The position numbers and the translations under genes are program-made. The notes beneath the pieces are model-generated. The model made no database searches and was not told the origin of the DNA. It saw only the letters and a program-made list of their open reading frames with translations. This document shows positions 30,026 to 30,500 of a stretch of DNA of 30,500 bases, piece after piece. Origin of the DNA: Candidatus Gastranaerophilales bacterium (GTDB lineage: Bacteria > Cyanobacteriota > Vampirovibrionia > Gastranaerophilales > CAJFVJ01); assembly GCA_028694275.1 (NCBI GenBank), contig JAQUTS010000003.1, positions 1-30,500 of the forward strand, written 5' to 3'. Position 1 is the stretch's first letter, and every line of letters begins with the position of its first letter.

Positions 30026-30500
30026 ATGGACAAATTGAATTTTACAACAGCGGGAATCCCGATTTCTACACAGCCCAGAAGCTATGCTCAGGCTTTTATT
30101 GATTTGCAAAAAATGAATCTTGACGGCCTTGAAGTCGAATTTGTCCGCGGGGTAAATATGAACCCAAATACCCAAACAGAAATCAAAGAAGCCCTAAAAA
30201 CAAACGGTATGGTCTTAACAGCCCATGGCCCTTATTACATCAACTTAAACGCCAATGAGCCCGAAAAAATTGAAGCCAGTATCAAACGCATCATCGACAC
30301 GGCCGAAGTTGCGCACAATTTTGGCGGGTACAGTATAGTTTTTCACGCGGGATTTTATCTTAAGCAAGAAAAAGATATCGTAACCAAAAACATCCACAAA
30401 CAATATCCCCGAATAATCGAACATCTTGAATCGAACAATATTGAGATTTGGGTTCGTCCTGAAATCACAGGAAAAGACACTCAATGGGGTGATTTGGATG
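30026..30500 (+). CDS. Endonuclease IV-like (AP endonuclease 2 / TIM barrel) protein, C-terminus beyond window
   Basis: 158 codons are visible to the window edge. The order follows deoxyribonuclease IV (Nfo): FTTAGIPISTQPRSYAQAF, LEVEFVRGVNMNP, LTAHGPYYINLNANEPEKIE (the first metal-ligand His in TAHGPY), IIDTAEVAHNFGGYSIVFHA (second His), then IEIWVRPEITGKDTQWGDLD (the ETMG-like metal Glu). Nfo cleaves DNA at abasic sites in base-excision repair. The ligands seen are intact so far; those in the missing half cannot be judged. No ribosome site is visible before the ATG. Confidence 0.85.
   Translation, partial: MDKLNFTTAGIPISTQPRSYAQAFIDLQKMNLDGLEVEFVRGVNMNPNTQTEIKEALKTNGMVLTAHGPYYINLNANEPEKIEASIKRIIDTAEVAHNFGGYSIVFHAGFYLKQEKDIVTKNIHKQYPRIIEHLESNNIEIWVRPEITGKDTQWGDLD

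Overview
The window looks like a chromosomal segment of an AT-rich, Gram-negative-type bacterium. FtsEX, RseP, a CsaB/WecG pair of the kind linked to S-layer or outer-envelope attachment, HDOD and 7TM-HD signalling proteins, and a MerR/HspR-like regulator would fit a non-photosynthetic relative of cyanobacteria (Vampirovibrionia/Gastranaerophilales). This is an inference from gene content and was not tested by phylogeny. No rRNA, tRNA, CRISPR array, phage module or transposase was recognised. Most of the window is core metabolism and cell-envelope housekeeping.

Layout. 1-3339 (minus): the N-terminal 574 codons of a 7TM-HD phosphohydrolase, a MerR/HspR-like regulator with an AT palindrome upstream, and a two-domain universal stress protein. 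3566-4180 (plus): a small sigma-70-family factor with a TTG start and a strong terminator. 4239-6721 (minus): tsaD, preceded by a three-gene operon of orphan proteins (62-aa protein, receiver lacking its phospho-acceptor Asp, exported coiled-coil protein). 6926-9908 (plus): a long divergent 4-alpha-glucanotransferase and trpS. 9986-12499 (minus): a CBS-DUF1385 fusion followed by the site-2 protease RseP. 12517-13176 (plus): a ComFC-type phosphoribosyltransferase, overlapping the end of recJ (minus, 13167-15500). 15658-16635 (plus): an EF-hand protein with a good promoter and palindrome. 16636-17091: a candidate small RNA and a repeat array. 17092-17265: rpsU, a 57-residue gene with a TTG start. 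17500-18114: a hexapeptide acyltransferase.

18130-26738 is a tightly packed ten-gene minus-strand run, read in the order DAHP synthase, KDPG aldolase, KDG-type kinase, CsaB, WecG/TagA, split transketolase (two genes), FtsE, FtsX, HDOD. Spacing is 51 bp or less, mostly a few bases or overlapping. It joins sugar-acid and pentose/aromatic precursor supply to cell-wall polymer decoration and cell-division ABC proteins.

26945-30500 holds a 113-aa orphan gene, palindromic repeats, a divergent pair of very small genes (59 aa and a 72-aa HTH-like protein) around a 27-bp near-perfect palindrome, ilvD (minus) and the start of an endonuclease IV-like gene (plus). Two strong hairpins lie between the last two. 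The best candidates for something undescribed are the divergent small-gene pair, the pseudo-receiver operon, the CBS-DUF1385 fusion and the EF-hand protein; each is a lead, not a demonstrated system.
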